Of a stretch of DNA of 64,000 nt, positions 50,107 to 58,260 are shown piece after piece. The stretch spans positions 1 through 64,000 of the forward strand of contig JBBDLF010000022.1 in the NCBI GenBank assembly GCA_040879025.1, written 5' to 3'. The stretch is from JBBDLF01 sp040879025 (GTDB taxonomy: Bacteria > Pseudomonadota > Gammaproteobacteria > Pseudomonadales > Pseudohongiellaceae). Made by a program: the position numbers and the translations under genes. Below the pieces are notes generated by a model. That model searched no databases. It worked only from the letters and a program-made list of their open reading frames with translations, and was not told the DNA's origin. Numbering within the stretch: the first letter of the stretch is position 1; each line of letters begins with the position of its first letter.

Positions 50107-52542
50107 TCAGAAAGTGTTGGTTTTTAGGGACGTGGTGTTGTAGTTATTGCCCGCCACGTGGTTAACAATCATGTCAGCCGTTACTGGCGTACGGTTGAAA
50201 AGATATCCGTCCAGTGCATCGGCGATAGCGCTTGAAAGTGCCGCTGCGGCCGCCCCCTGGGTCGGCTCGCCAATACCTCTGGCCCCAACCGGGTTTTGCG
50301 GGTCCGGAATGTTCACCGCGCCTGCTTTGGTCAGCGTTGGAACATCCAGGTAGGTGGCCGGCTTGCTCTGATAAAGGCCCACGTTGGCCGGCAAACCGTT
50401 TTGCGGATCGTAGACATGACGTTCGTAGGCCGACATGCCGAATCCCCAGACCGCGCCACCACGCATGGAGTTATCAAAGTTTTTCGGATGCACAACCGTG
50501 CCGCAATCAGCTACCGCGGCGTAGTCGAGAATTTCGACTTTGCCGGTGTCAGTATCCAGTTCAATTTCACAGAATCCGACGAGAATACCCGGTGCCTGTC
50601 CTTCGTGAGGCAGGTTGTCCCGTGAGACACCAATCAGCCCGCTACCCTGCAGACCCTGTACGGCGCGCTCGGTGATGGGGTTCAGGTCTTCCGGATACTC
50701 CATGCCGCTGTATTTGCCGCCCATTTCGATGGCCCGCTGCGCGGCTTGCGCGTAAGTGAGGCCCTGGGAGTTGTCGGAGCTTCTGAACACCCGCTGGTCA
50801 CCGATTTCAAACTCGGAAGGATCACCGCCCAGTTCTGCCGCGGCGATTTCCTTGAGCTTGGTAATGGCATCCTGCGCAGCTACCCAGTTGGTCCGGGTGT
50901 GGGTAAAGATAGTGTTGCTCCCGCCCTGACCGGAACTGTGAGGCAGGTGACGATCGGTTCTGGCTCGCACGATTTCACAGTTTTCCCACGGCACTTGCAA
51001 CGCTTCTGCCGCCGCGCGACAAGTTCCGGCGTAGGAATAGGTGCCGAGGTTGCCGACACCGCTATGGATGTAGAGCCGGCCATCAGTACCGATGCGAATG
51101 AGGCCGTCGTAGCCGCTGCTGCCGGCGCCGTGGTAACCCACGCCCGTGCCGACTCCGCGGATCTTGCTGCCATTTCGTCTGGGTTGGTTGATCTTTTCAT
51201 TCCAGCCGAAGAGTTCCGCGCCCTGATCCACCGCTTCGCGCATGAACGCGCTGGTGACCGGGCCGGACTGGTTGCCGTACCAGCCATTGCTGTCGACTGC
51301 ATTGACGCGTCGGAATTCTACGCGATCCATGCCCAGTTCCCTGGCTGCCTTGTCCATGATGGGTGCCAGAACCGAGGCCATTTCATTCTGGCCGGGCCCC
51401 CGTTGCGCACCCCGTGGAGTGGTGTTGGTATAAACCGAAATACCCCGATAGCGCATCGACTCGGGCTGATAGACGATGGAGACGTGGCCGGCGGAAGAGT
51501 TACCGCTGCCGCCGCCTGTGGCACCGCCGTCATTGACGATGACCAGATCCACCGCGGATACCTTGCCATCAGCCTTGACGCCGACCTTGATCCAGCCCTG
51601 CATTCCGGAGCGGGCGGAGCCAATATAAAACTCCTGTTCGCGGGTGATTCTCAGTTGCACCGGCCGGTTCAGCATGCGGGAAAAATTGCCGGTGATAGCC
51701 ATGAACGGGTAGGGTCCGATCTTGGAACCGAAGCCGCCACCCGTGGCTTCATTAATGAAGACCAGGTTGCCGGGTTCGATATTAAGCATGCGTGCCAGGC
51801 CATTATTTACCGCGCTCTGGCTTTGCAGCGAGCCGTGGAAATAACATCTGCCATTTTCCCAGTAGGCCATGCAGGTTCGTGATTCCAGGGAATGGTGCGG
51901 ATAGCCGATGGTGACGAACGGTTCCTCGACAACCACTGCACTGTCGGCAAAACCCGCATCCAGATCGCCAAATACCCACTCGGTGGTGAACTCGGCACCG
52001 ACCGGTTCGCGCCCCGACCTGAATGCATCCATCGCTTCCTGTGTCCATTTGATGTCACGAATTTCGGCGCCGCGAATTGGCGTGCCCTCGGGACCTTCTT
52101 CCTCTGTTCTTACCAGAACGTTGCCTTCCGGATAGGCGTTGGCGCCTCCGGGGGTCAGGCTGTTCAGGGGATCAGTGGTGAAATCGCGGCGTTCGAATCC
52201 GATGCGGACGCGGGAAATGGCTTCTTCAGCGATCTCCTCGCTGACTGCGGCTACCGCCAGAATCGGCTGCCCCACATAAGTCACGTATTCTGAAGCCAAC
52301 GCCGGATTGCCGGGAGGTGGAACCGGTGGCAGATCGTCGGCGGTGAAAACACCAACGACGCCATCCATTCTCACAGCCTCGGAGGTATCGATACTGGTGA
52401 CCCGTCCGCTGGGGAGGGGACTGGTGAGCAGGCGGGCAAATACCATGCCTTCCGCTTTATAGTCTTCAGCGTATTTGATTTCGCCGGTGACCTTGCCAGC
52501 CACATCAGGTGGCGTGAAATCTATTCCGATATGAGTTGTCAT
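50107..52542 (-). CDS. Molybdenum hydroxylase, molybdopterin-binding large subunit
   Basis: An 811-residue xanthine dehydrogenase-family catalytic subunit. Two domains: IDFTPPDVAGKVTGEIKYAEDY at the start (Ald_Xan_dh_C), then the MoCo-binding part with ATGGGFGSKIGPYPF, TPRGAQRGPGQNEM, and the C-terminal GARGIGEPTQGAAAAAL, whose Glu is the conserved base. It has no signal of its own; export would depend on the Tat signal of the small subunit. Its start overlaps the small-subunit stop by 4 bases (ATGA). Confidence 0.94.
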   Translation of the reverse strand: MTTHIGIDFTPPDVAGKVTGEIKYAEDYKAEGMVFARLLTSPLPSGRVTSIDTSEAVRMDGVVGVFTADDLPPVPPPGNPALASEYVTYVGQPILAVAAVSEEIAEEAISRVRIGFERRDFTTDPLNSLTPGGANAYPEGNVLVRTEEEGPEGTPIRGAEIRDIKWTQEAMDAFRSGREPVGAEFTTEWVFGDLDAGFADSAVVVEEPFVTIGYPHHSLESRTCMAYWENGRCYFHGSLQSQSAVNNGLARMLNIEPGNLVFINEATGGGFGSKIGPYPFMAITGNFSRMLNRPVQLRITREQEFYIGSARSGMQGWIKVGVKADGKVSAVDLVIVNDGGATGGGSGNSSAGHVSIVYQPESMRYRGISVYTNTTPRGAQRGPGQNEMASVLAPIMDKAARELGMDRVEFRRVNAVDSNGWYGNQSGPVTSAFMREAVDQGAELFGWNEKINQPRRNGSKIRGVGTGVGYHGAGSSGYDGLIRIGTDGRLYIHSGVGNLGTYSYAGTCRAAAEALQVPWENCEIVRARTDRHLPHSSGQGGSNTIFTHTRTNWVAAQDAITKLKEIAAAELGGDPSEFEIGDQRVFRSSDNSQGLTYAQAAQRAIEMGGKYSGMEYPEDLNPITERAVQGLQGSGLIGVSRDNLPHEGQAPGILVGFCEIELDTDTGKVEILDYAAVADCGTVVHPKNFDNSMRGGAVWGFGMSAYERHVYDPQNGLPANVGLYQSKPATYLDVPTLTKAGAVNIPDPQNPVGARGIGEPTQGAAAAALSSAIADALDGYLFNRTPVTADMIVNHVAGNNYNTTSLKTNTF

Positions 52543-53123
52543 GCTAGTTGCCCCGAGGCGCGCATCACGCCGTTCAAGTAATGTTCATAAGCGCCGCAAC
52601 GACAAAGGTTGCCGGACATGGCCTGGAGCGCTTCTTCCCGTGTGGGTCTTGAATTGGTCTGCAGCAGTGCGACCGCTGACATGACCTGTCCCGGAGTGCA
52701 GAAACCACATTGCGGGGCGTTCTCGGCGATGAACGCCTGTTGCACCGCGTGCAATGTACCGTCAGCGGCCTTCACGCCTTCTACTGTGGTGACTGCCTTG
52801 CCCTGAACGTTGTGGGTGAGTACCGAGCAGGAATAGTTGGGTACCCCGTCGATCAGCACAGTGCAGGCACCGCACTCGCCCCGGTTACAGCCAATCTTGG
52901 TGCCGGTGAGGTCAAGTTTGTAGCGAAGTGTCTGTGCGAGCGTTTCCTGGGGGAGTACATCCACCGGCCTGCTGCGGCCGTTAATGTTGAGAGTTATCAA
53001 GCGTTCGGCGGCTGACGGACCGGTCTGGGCCGTCGCGAGGTAAAACCCGGCGCCCGTTGTTGCGGCAGCGCCCGAGAATATCACCCCCTTGATAAAACGT
53101 CTGCGAGTTAGTCTTGGGTTCAC
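52539..53123 (-). CDS. Molybdenum hydroxylase, Tat-exported 2Fe-2S small subunit
   Basis: The 194-residue subunit opens with a twin-arginine signal (TRRRFIKGVIFSGAAATTGAGF). Two 2Fe-2S sites follow: plant-type CNRGECGACTVLIDGVPNYSC, and helical CGFCTPGQVMSA with GNLCRCGAYEHYL. I choose GTG 53123 (GGAG 9 bases upstream), which puts the RRR near the N-terminus; ATG 53165 is in frame but adds 14 residues without an SD. It heads the three-gene operon small-large-medium, the order of the periplasmic aldehyde/isoquinoline oxidoreductase branch. Confidence 0.92.
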   Translation of the reverse strand: MNPRLTRRRFIKGVIFSGAAATTGAGFYLATAQTGPSAAERLITLNINGRSRPVDVLPQETLAQTLRYKLDLTGTKIGCNRGECGACTVLIDGVPNYSCSVLTHNVQGKAVTTVEGVKAADGTLHAVQQAFIAENAPQCGFCTPGQVMSAVALLQTNSRPTREEALQAMSGNLCRCGAYEHYLNGVMRASGQLA

Positions 53124-53531
53124 TGACAATGCTCCGTTTGTTGTTTTAGGGAAGCAGGTGACCAAGGTAATCCATGCAACTATTGTAACTTACGGTTGTA
53201 ACTTACGGTTGTAACTTACGGTGACACATGGATTGCCGATAAGGCACCTACTTTTACTGGCTTGTGAAAGGTAATGATGAGCTAAGACGAAGGTACGTTT
53301 TTTCGGTGCAAAAATCAACCGGGGCGCCCGTGGGTATGGCGCTGAAAGCCTTTATTTTCGATGACCCGGGCGGATGGATATCAAAAGTCACACTATGTAA
53401 CAATTGCCCCCGGACTCCAGTGGCACAACTTTGTACGCCGGGATGCGAGGCAGGGGCATTTTCCCTGCATCCAGAACCGTTTCCCAGGCCAATTCATTAC
53501 GGTCGATAGTCTGCGAGCCGGTTGCCCCAAG
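53124..53531. other. Intergenic region with tandem repeats, no gene
   Basis: About 400 bases between the divergent starts and the 3' end of the small membrane gene hold a threefold 13-bp repeat near the molybdoenzyme promoter side and otherwise no supported gene. An 81-codon frame at 53264-53509 has no family likeness, SD or coding character. Confidence 0.6.
53183..53221. repeat. Three 13-bp tandem repeats upstream of the molybdoenzyme operon
   Basis: TTGTAACTTACGG occurs three times in exact tandem at 53183-53195, 53196-53208 and 53209-53221, 60 to 98 bases ahead of the small-subunit start. Iterated direct repeats at a promoter can be binding sites for a regulator, or mere slippage products. 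GTAAC/GTTAC symmetry is partial. Confidence 0.9.
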
Positions 53532-53879
53532 CTATTGGCTGCGTTTCCTTCTCAATAACGAAGACGCTGTTTGGAACCCGTTCACAGTCGCCTTCGCCAC
53601 GACCCAGAACGCCAGTCGCAGACGCTGTGGTACTGACAATCCGCCAGCCGTGCGCCAGAACCGCAATGGCCGCGCCAGGCCAGGATGTTTTTCCGCCGCG
53701 GCCGCAAATCGCCGCGACACCCGCGTCAGCAACAAAGCAGCGATGAACAGAAACAGCAGCCCAGGAATAATGGGAAGTATCAATCCCAACATACCAATAA
53801 CCAGCAAACCAGCTATCAAAAAACCGGTGACCACCTTGAGGAACCATGGCATCGGATGGTGCTGACCGTTTGATTTCAT
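53532..53879 (-). CDS. Small membrane protein, PGPGW/DUF454-like
   Basis: The 115-residue protein has one long hydrophobic hairpin, VVTGFLIAGLLVIGMLGLILP with IPGLLFLFIAALLLTRVSRRF, which resembles the glycine/proline-marked hairpin of PGPGW and DUF454 (YbaN) proteins. The C-terminal half is basic. No function is known. ATG 53879 is preceded by a perfect AGGAGG 10 bases away. Confidence 0.75.
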   Translation of the reverse strand: MKSNGQHHPMPWFLKVVTGFLIAGLLVIGMLGLILPIIPGLLFLFIAALLLTRVSRRFAAAAEKHPGLARPLRFWRTAGGLSVPQRLRLAFWVVAKATVNGFQTASSLLRRKRSQ

Positions 53880-54357
53880 TGTGCTTAACCTCCTGGACGA
53901 TGTCCGTAGACTCATGCAGCTAGCGTGCCATAATTCGGCCGGCTGGCAGACCCCAACTACCGGTTGTCACGCAGTGCAGTCAGCTTCGCTTGGTCAGAAT
54001 CGTGACAAAATAGCGAAGGTAACCACCAGCAGCGCCGGGTCGGACCCACCCAAACCGATGATTTTCCTGTAGGCTCATTAGAAATCCGAAGGTTTTCTTT
54101 GCTTAGAGCTTCCATTCTGCCAGCGAAAGGAAGCTTTAAGCATTTCCAGTGCGGCACTGCCATGCGCACTCAAGTGTTATTCTTAAAAGCAATAATTCGT
54201 GGGTAAATTGCGATTCTAAGTGCTGGGAGCGGGTGTTGTTTGGCGTAAAGGCCAGAAAGAACAAAGTCTTGCGCAGGTCCGACCCCACAACTGAGGGCTG
54301 GCTCTTGCTCGGGGAATTTGGTGTAATCTCCCCTCAATGTGAGGAGCAACGGGTGAT
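53880..54357. other. Intergenic region with GGTCSGACC motifs, no gene
   Basis: No frame here has coding character. It contains GGTCGGACC at 54038-54046 and its complement GGTCCGACC at 54276-54284, enclosing 247 bases of AT-richer DNA, and a CAGTGCGGCACTG palindrome. The last part holds GAGGAG and the start of the phosphoglycerol transferase gene. Confidence 0.6.
54038..54284. repeat. Left GGTCSGACC-bounded block
   Basis: This 247-bp block begins with GGTCGGACC and ends with the inverted form GGTCCGACC. A similarly bounded block lies on the other side of the phosphoglycerol transferase-dgkA pair (57929-58181). The interiors do not look alike by eye. Such short inverted ends recall miniature elements or repeat-associated sequences of gammaproteobacteria; identity is unproven. 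Confidence 0.5.
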
Positions 54358-57300
54358 ATGGTAAGTCTGGCTCTTTCAGTGATATTGCTGCTTTTTTCCA
54401 TTTATCTTTTTCAGCAAAAATGGAGTTCAACAGTAACCGGGGTTCTCGTGGCCGCAATTTCCCTGGTGCTACTGATTCTGAGCGCAGGTTATTTCGTCGC
54501 TGATTACTTTACCGGAGTCGGAATAGACGAATCAGTGATATTCCATTTGCGTTATGGCCTTGGCGGTGCAGGTTTCGGAGAATACCTGCCGTTGATGGTG
54601 GGAGCGTTGCTTTTCTGTATTCTGGCTGTCGTCCTGTCCATCATCGTGTTTCGGTCACTGTCTACCAACGAGCGGCGTGGATTTCTGCCGGCCAGACTGT
54701 TCGCACTGGTTCTCCTGATTTCCGCGCTCACCGTTAATCCCGCGAACCGGGATCTTGTTGAACTCTATCGCGATTCCATGGCCTCGTCAGGGACCCCTGC
54801 CGAGTTCGCCGAACTCTACGCCGATCCGGTGATTAAACGGAACGGCAGGGAGATGAACCTGGTATTTGTTTACCTGGAGAGTGTCGAGCGCACTTATTTC
54901 GATGAGGCACTTTTTCCAGGGCTTGTTCCGGAACTCAGTGCCCTGGAGCGCGAATCCCTGACCTTCACGGATGTACGTCAGGTAACCGGTACCGGCTGGA
55001 CGATTGCCGGCATTAATGCCAGCCAGTGCGGGGTTCCCCTGGTGACGCCCGCCAATGGCAATTCCATGTCCGGTGTCGATGAGTTCATGCCCGGGGCGAC
55101 CTGCATCGGCGACCTGTTGAGGGACGAAGGTTATTATCTTGACTATATGGGGGGCGCTCCCACCGAGTTCGCCGGCAAAGAGAAATTCCTGAACACTCAC
55201 GGTTTCAACAGCATCCAGGGCAGGGACGAACTTCTCGATAAAATCGATGATCGTGACTATGTCTCCAGTTGGGGGCTCTACGATGACTCGCTATTTGGTC
55301 TGGCGGAACAGCGATTTCTCGAGTTAGCGGAAGGCGTGGAACCCTTCGGACTTTTCCTGTTAACCCTGGATACACACCATCCGGATGGCCACATCTCTGC
55401 CCCCTGCCGGGGCAGTTATTATCAGGATGGCAGCAACCCTATCCTCAATGCCATCCACTGCGCCGACCGACAGATAGCCAGCTTCGTCGAACGCATCAGG
55501 CAGAGCCCGTACGCGGACAATACGTTGATTGTCCTCGCCTCAGACCATCTGGCCTTGCGGAACACGGCCTGGGATACCCTTCAACAGGGTGAACGTCGAA
55601 ACCTGTTTATGCTTATCGATCCACGCGAGTTGGTGCCAGACACTAACAATCGACCCGCCTCGATTCTGGACGTGGGCCCGACCGTTCTGTCAAAGATGGG
55701 CCTGGAGACGGAGGGTCTCGGTTTCGGTCGCAACCTGCTTTCGGATTCCACTACACTGGTTGAGAGCAGAAGCAACGCCGATCACGTACTTTCCCGCCAC
55801 CGGGACTTTGTCGCCCGCATGTGGAACTTCCCCCAACTGGATAACGGCCTTGCCTTCACTGAGGCAAACATGAAGATAAACATCGGCAGCCGCAATACCG
55901 ATGTCCCCGCCCTGTTTGTGCTGGATGATGACGCACATGTGCAAGATGTCCGGTTTGAATTCGATTCTCCCGAAAAACTCTACGACCAGCTTACAGAATT
56001 GCCTCAGCACCAACCACTGATCTGGGTCGACACCTGTACCAGGGTTTCGGTGCTTGATGGCTTGACAATTAACCAGCCGCCGGTCCCCGACAATGAGCTG
56101 GTGGCGGGAACCCTCGCCGACGATGCGCGCTGGTGTGCTGCGGTGGGAAGGCTGAACTCCGAAACACTGGCAATTTTTCCGGTTAATAATTCCTTTTTCA
56201 TCAGCAAGGCTGAAGTGGAAAATTTTATAACCTTCAGTGCCGTCAAAAGAAACCTCTACAGGGAACGGATCACCAAGCTGGAGAGCCTCGAGGTCATTGA
56301 GGCCTACGGCACACCCAACCTGCAGGAAGTCCAGATCACCGACCAACGCGATCTGTCCGGCGATATTGTCCTGGGATCTTTTGCCTACGATACCGGCGAG
56401 TCCTATGTCAGAACAGCAAAAGCCGGCAGTGAGAGTTCTACCCGCGCCAGCTTCACCAGGGGTTTGACACTGCTGGGCCTCGATACCGACCAGGTTGCCA
56501 TCAAGCTCGCGCATGCGGATACCTGTGAGCCAGACAACCCCATTGAGGATAACGCCACGCTGGAAGTTCCATTTGCAGAGGCCATAGAACTCAGCACTGG
56601 GGATTTCGGCGCTTATGCTGTCATCGCTCACGACAGCGCGCGCTGTGTTGAATATGACATGAGCGACTTGTTTGCGGGTCTGGAACTCGAGGAGTGGCGA
56701 CATATGGGCTTTCGCCAACCCTACATCGGTGTGATCGCGGGAAATGGAGAAACCCGCGAGTTCCTGGGCGAGCCCGAATCTTCTTTAGCGGTTCGCCTGA
56801 AAAACTTTGTAGCCGTTACGGAAGTAGAGCAGCAAATTCGCAACGCGTCCCTACCAAATGTTGCTCATGCGGGCGGCAGTTATAACAACCGGACCTACAC
56901 CAATTCCATCAACGCCCTGGAAGAGAACTCAGTGTACTTCAAGTTATTCGAAATCGATTTCTCCTGGACCGCCGACGGCCACATCGTCTGCCTGCATGAC
57001 TGGGATCAGAGTTTCGTCCGTTCCTTCGGACATCAAACCCCCGAGGTATTGACACTCCGAGAATTTACCGAGCTGATCGAGAATGGGTCTGACGTCGAGA
57101 AGTGCACACTGGCTTCGCTCGTCGACTGGATGGTCAAAAATCCTGAGGCCAGTATCGTCACTGATGTGCGAGAAAACAACCCGGACGTACTCAGACGTAT
57201 CGCTTCCGATTATCCGGATCTGATGTCGCGTTTTATACCCCAGATATATCAGCCTGCTGAATACTGGCTGGCCAGCGACCTCGGCTTCGAGAATATCATA

Positions 57301-57534
57301 TGGACTTTATATCGCTACGCAGGGACAGATCAGGATGTGCTGGAAATTCTCGACCGTATGGACCTTTATGCACTGACCATGCCCAAAGAACGGGCGGACA
57401 GGGGCTTGGCGGGACGGGTCAGTGAAAGGAGGGGGCTAAACAGCTACGTGCATACTGTAAACGACCCTGAGGAAGCGGAGGCTTACTTCGAGAAAGGAAT
57501 CGCAGCGGTTTATACTGACTCGATACGGGAATAG
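54358..57534 (+). CDS. Phosphoglycerol transferase (OpgB/LtaS-like) fused to a glycerophosphodiesterase-like domain
   Basis: This 1058-residue protein has four N-terminal helices (to about 125), then an alkaline-phosphatase-superfamily sulfatase/transferase domain at about 160-480. The likely nucleophile Thr is in GTGWTIAGINASQCG, with LDTHHPDGH and LASDHLALRN as metal-site segments, as in OpgB/MdoB, which moves phosphoglycerol from phosphatidylglycerol to periplasmic glucan and leaves diacylglycerol. A beta-rich linker of about 300 residues follows. The C-terminus from about 830 is a GDPD-like barrel: VAHAGGSYNNRTYTNS (His837), EIDFSWTADGHIVCLHDWD, TDVRENN. dgkA follows 10 bases later, consistent with release of diacylglycerol. 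Acceptor is unknown. Confidence 0.85.
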   Translation: MVSLALSVILLLFSIYLFQQKWSSTVTGVLVAAISLVLLILSAGYFVADYFTGVGIDESVIFHLRYGLGGAGFGEYLPLMVGALLFCILAVVLSIIVFRSLSTNERRGFLPARLFALVLLISALTVNPANRDLVELYRDSMASSGTPAEFAELYADPVIKRNGREMNLVFVYLESVERTYFDEALFPGLVPELSALERESLTFTDVRQVTGTGWTIAGINASQCGVPLVTPANGNSMSGVDEFMPGATCIGDLLRDEGYYLDYMGGAPTEFAGKEKFLNTHGFNSIQGRDELLDKIDDRDYVSSWGLYDDSLFGLAEQRFLELAEGVEPFGLFLLTLDTHHPDGHISAPCRGSYYQDGSNPILNAIHCADRQIASFVERIRQSPYADNTLIVLASDHLALRNTAWDTLQQGERRNLFMLIDPRELVPDTNNRPASILDVGPTVLSKMGLETEGLGFGRNLLSDSTTLVESRSNADHVLSRHRDFVARMWNFPQLDNGLAFTEANMKINIGSRNTDVPALFVLDDDAHVQDVRFEFDSPEKLYDQLTELPQHQPLIWVDTCTRVSVLDGLTINQPPVPDNELVAGTLADDARWCAAVGRLNSETLAIFPVNNSFFISKAEVENFITFSAVKRNLYRERITKLESLEVIEAYGTPNLQEVQITDQRDLSGDIVLGSFAYDTGESYVRTAKAGSESSTRASFTRGLTLLGLDTDQVAIKLAHADTCEPDNPIEDNATLEVPFAEAIELSTGDFGAYAVIAHDSARCVEYDMSDLFAGLELEEWRHMGFRQPYIGVIAGNGETREFLGEPESSLAVRLKNFVAVTEVEQQIRNASLPNVAHAGGSYNNRTYTNSINALEENSVYFKLFEIDFSWTADGHIVCLHDWDQSFVRSFGHQTPEVLTLREFTELIENGSDVEKCTLASLVDWMVKNPEASIVTDVRENNPDVLRRIASDYPDLMSRFIPQIYQPAEYWLASDLGFENIIWTLYRYAGTDQDVLEILDRMDLYALTMPKERADRGLAGRVSERRGLNSYVHTVNDPEEAEAYFEKGIAAVYTDSIRE

Positions 57535-57544
57535 GACAGTAGCG

Positions 57545-57916
57545 ATGCAAAATACCCGAAAAACCGGCCTGCGCCGGATCGTTTATGCCTTTGGTCATTC
57601 AATGCGGGGATTCGCCTCCGCTTGGCGATGTGAGGCCGCTTTCCGACAGGAAGTAGCGATGTCGGTGCTCCTGATCCCCGCCGCTTTCTGGCTTGCCACC
57701 GACCATATCGAATTGATACTGCTGATGGGGAGCGTACTTGGCGTCTTGCTGGCGGAATTGGCCAATTCATCCGTCGAAGCGGTCGTCGACCGCATTGGCT
57801 CTGAAATACATATACTCGCCCAGCGTGCCAAGGATATCGGGTCTGCGCTCGTCTTCACCAGCCTGATTATGCTGGTGATGGTCTGGGGTATTGTAGCCCT
57901 CAACCGGTTTGGGTGA
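57545..57916 (+). CDS. dgkA: Diacylglycerol kinase
   Basis: The 123-residue protein is an integral DgkA with an N-terminal amphipathic helix and three transmembrane helices. The catalytic motif LLAELANSSVEAVVDRIGSE holds the conserved Glu, Asn and Asp residues, and RCEAAFRQE is the N-terminal active-site segment. It phosphorylates diacylglycerol to phosphatidate at the inner membrane. In E. coli DgkA recycles the diacylglycerol produced by OpgB; here the two genes are adjacent, 10 bases apart, and surely co-transcribed. Confidence 0.96.
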   Translation: MQNTRKTGLRRIVYAFGHSMRGFASAWRCEAAFRQEVAMSVLLIPAAFWLATDHIELILLMGSVLGVLLAELANSSVEAVVDRIGSEIHILAQRAKDIGSALVFTSLIMLVMVWGIVALNRFG

Positions 57917-58260
57917 GTGTTGAGTGCGGGTCGGACCACGTTATCTAATTGAAGTTTCAGGGTTTATTTACACAATCACCGGCAGCTATAGTGCTTAGAG
58001 GTGCCATTTACCAAGTGAAATTGACCTTGACTGAATTCGAGGGCCATCGTACGAGACGCGCCAGGATAGTGTGTAGCTTAAATTCAGCATTCGGACCGAC
58101 AAGTGGCAGGTTTAAGCATGATAAAACGCGTCAGATCAGATTTAGATATCAGGAAAATCAATTCATTCCATTGGTCCGACCCCAATATTGACCAAGTCAA
58201 TGGAATGAACGATCCTTAGAACTACCTATCACAATGGCTCTTGTGTGGCAGAGGTTCGTT
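57917..58260. other. Intergenic region with GGTCSGACC motifs, no gene
   Basis: The 344 bases hold GGTCGGACC at 57929-57937, just after dgkA, and GGTCCGACC at 58173-58181 inside a longer palindrome TTGGTCCGACCCCAA. No supported gene; an 80-codon frame at 57949-58191 has no likeness to a protein family. The end carries the promoter area of the following cytochrome-propeller gene. Confidence 0.6.
57929..58181. repeat. Right GGTCSGACC-bounded block
   Basis: A 253-bp block opening with GGTCGGACC and closing with GGTCCGACC, matching in ends, size and orientation the block left of the operon. Together the four motifs frame the phosphoglycerol transferase-dgkA pair. Confidence 0.5.

Noticed and set aside
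50746..51882. 378-codon plus-strand frame opposite the molybdenum subunit
   Set aside because: Shadow of a conserved gene, no SD or family.
53264..53509. 81-codon plus-strand frame in the repeat region
   Set aside because: No SD, no family, and no sign of coding bias.
55690..56718. 342-codon minus-strand frame
   Set aside because: Antisense to the phosphoglycerol transferase linker; no supporting features.
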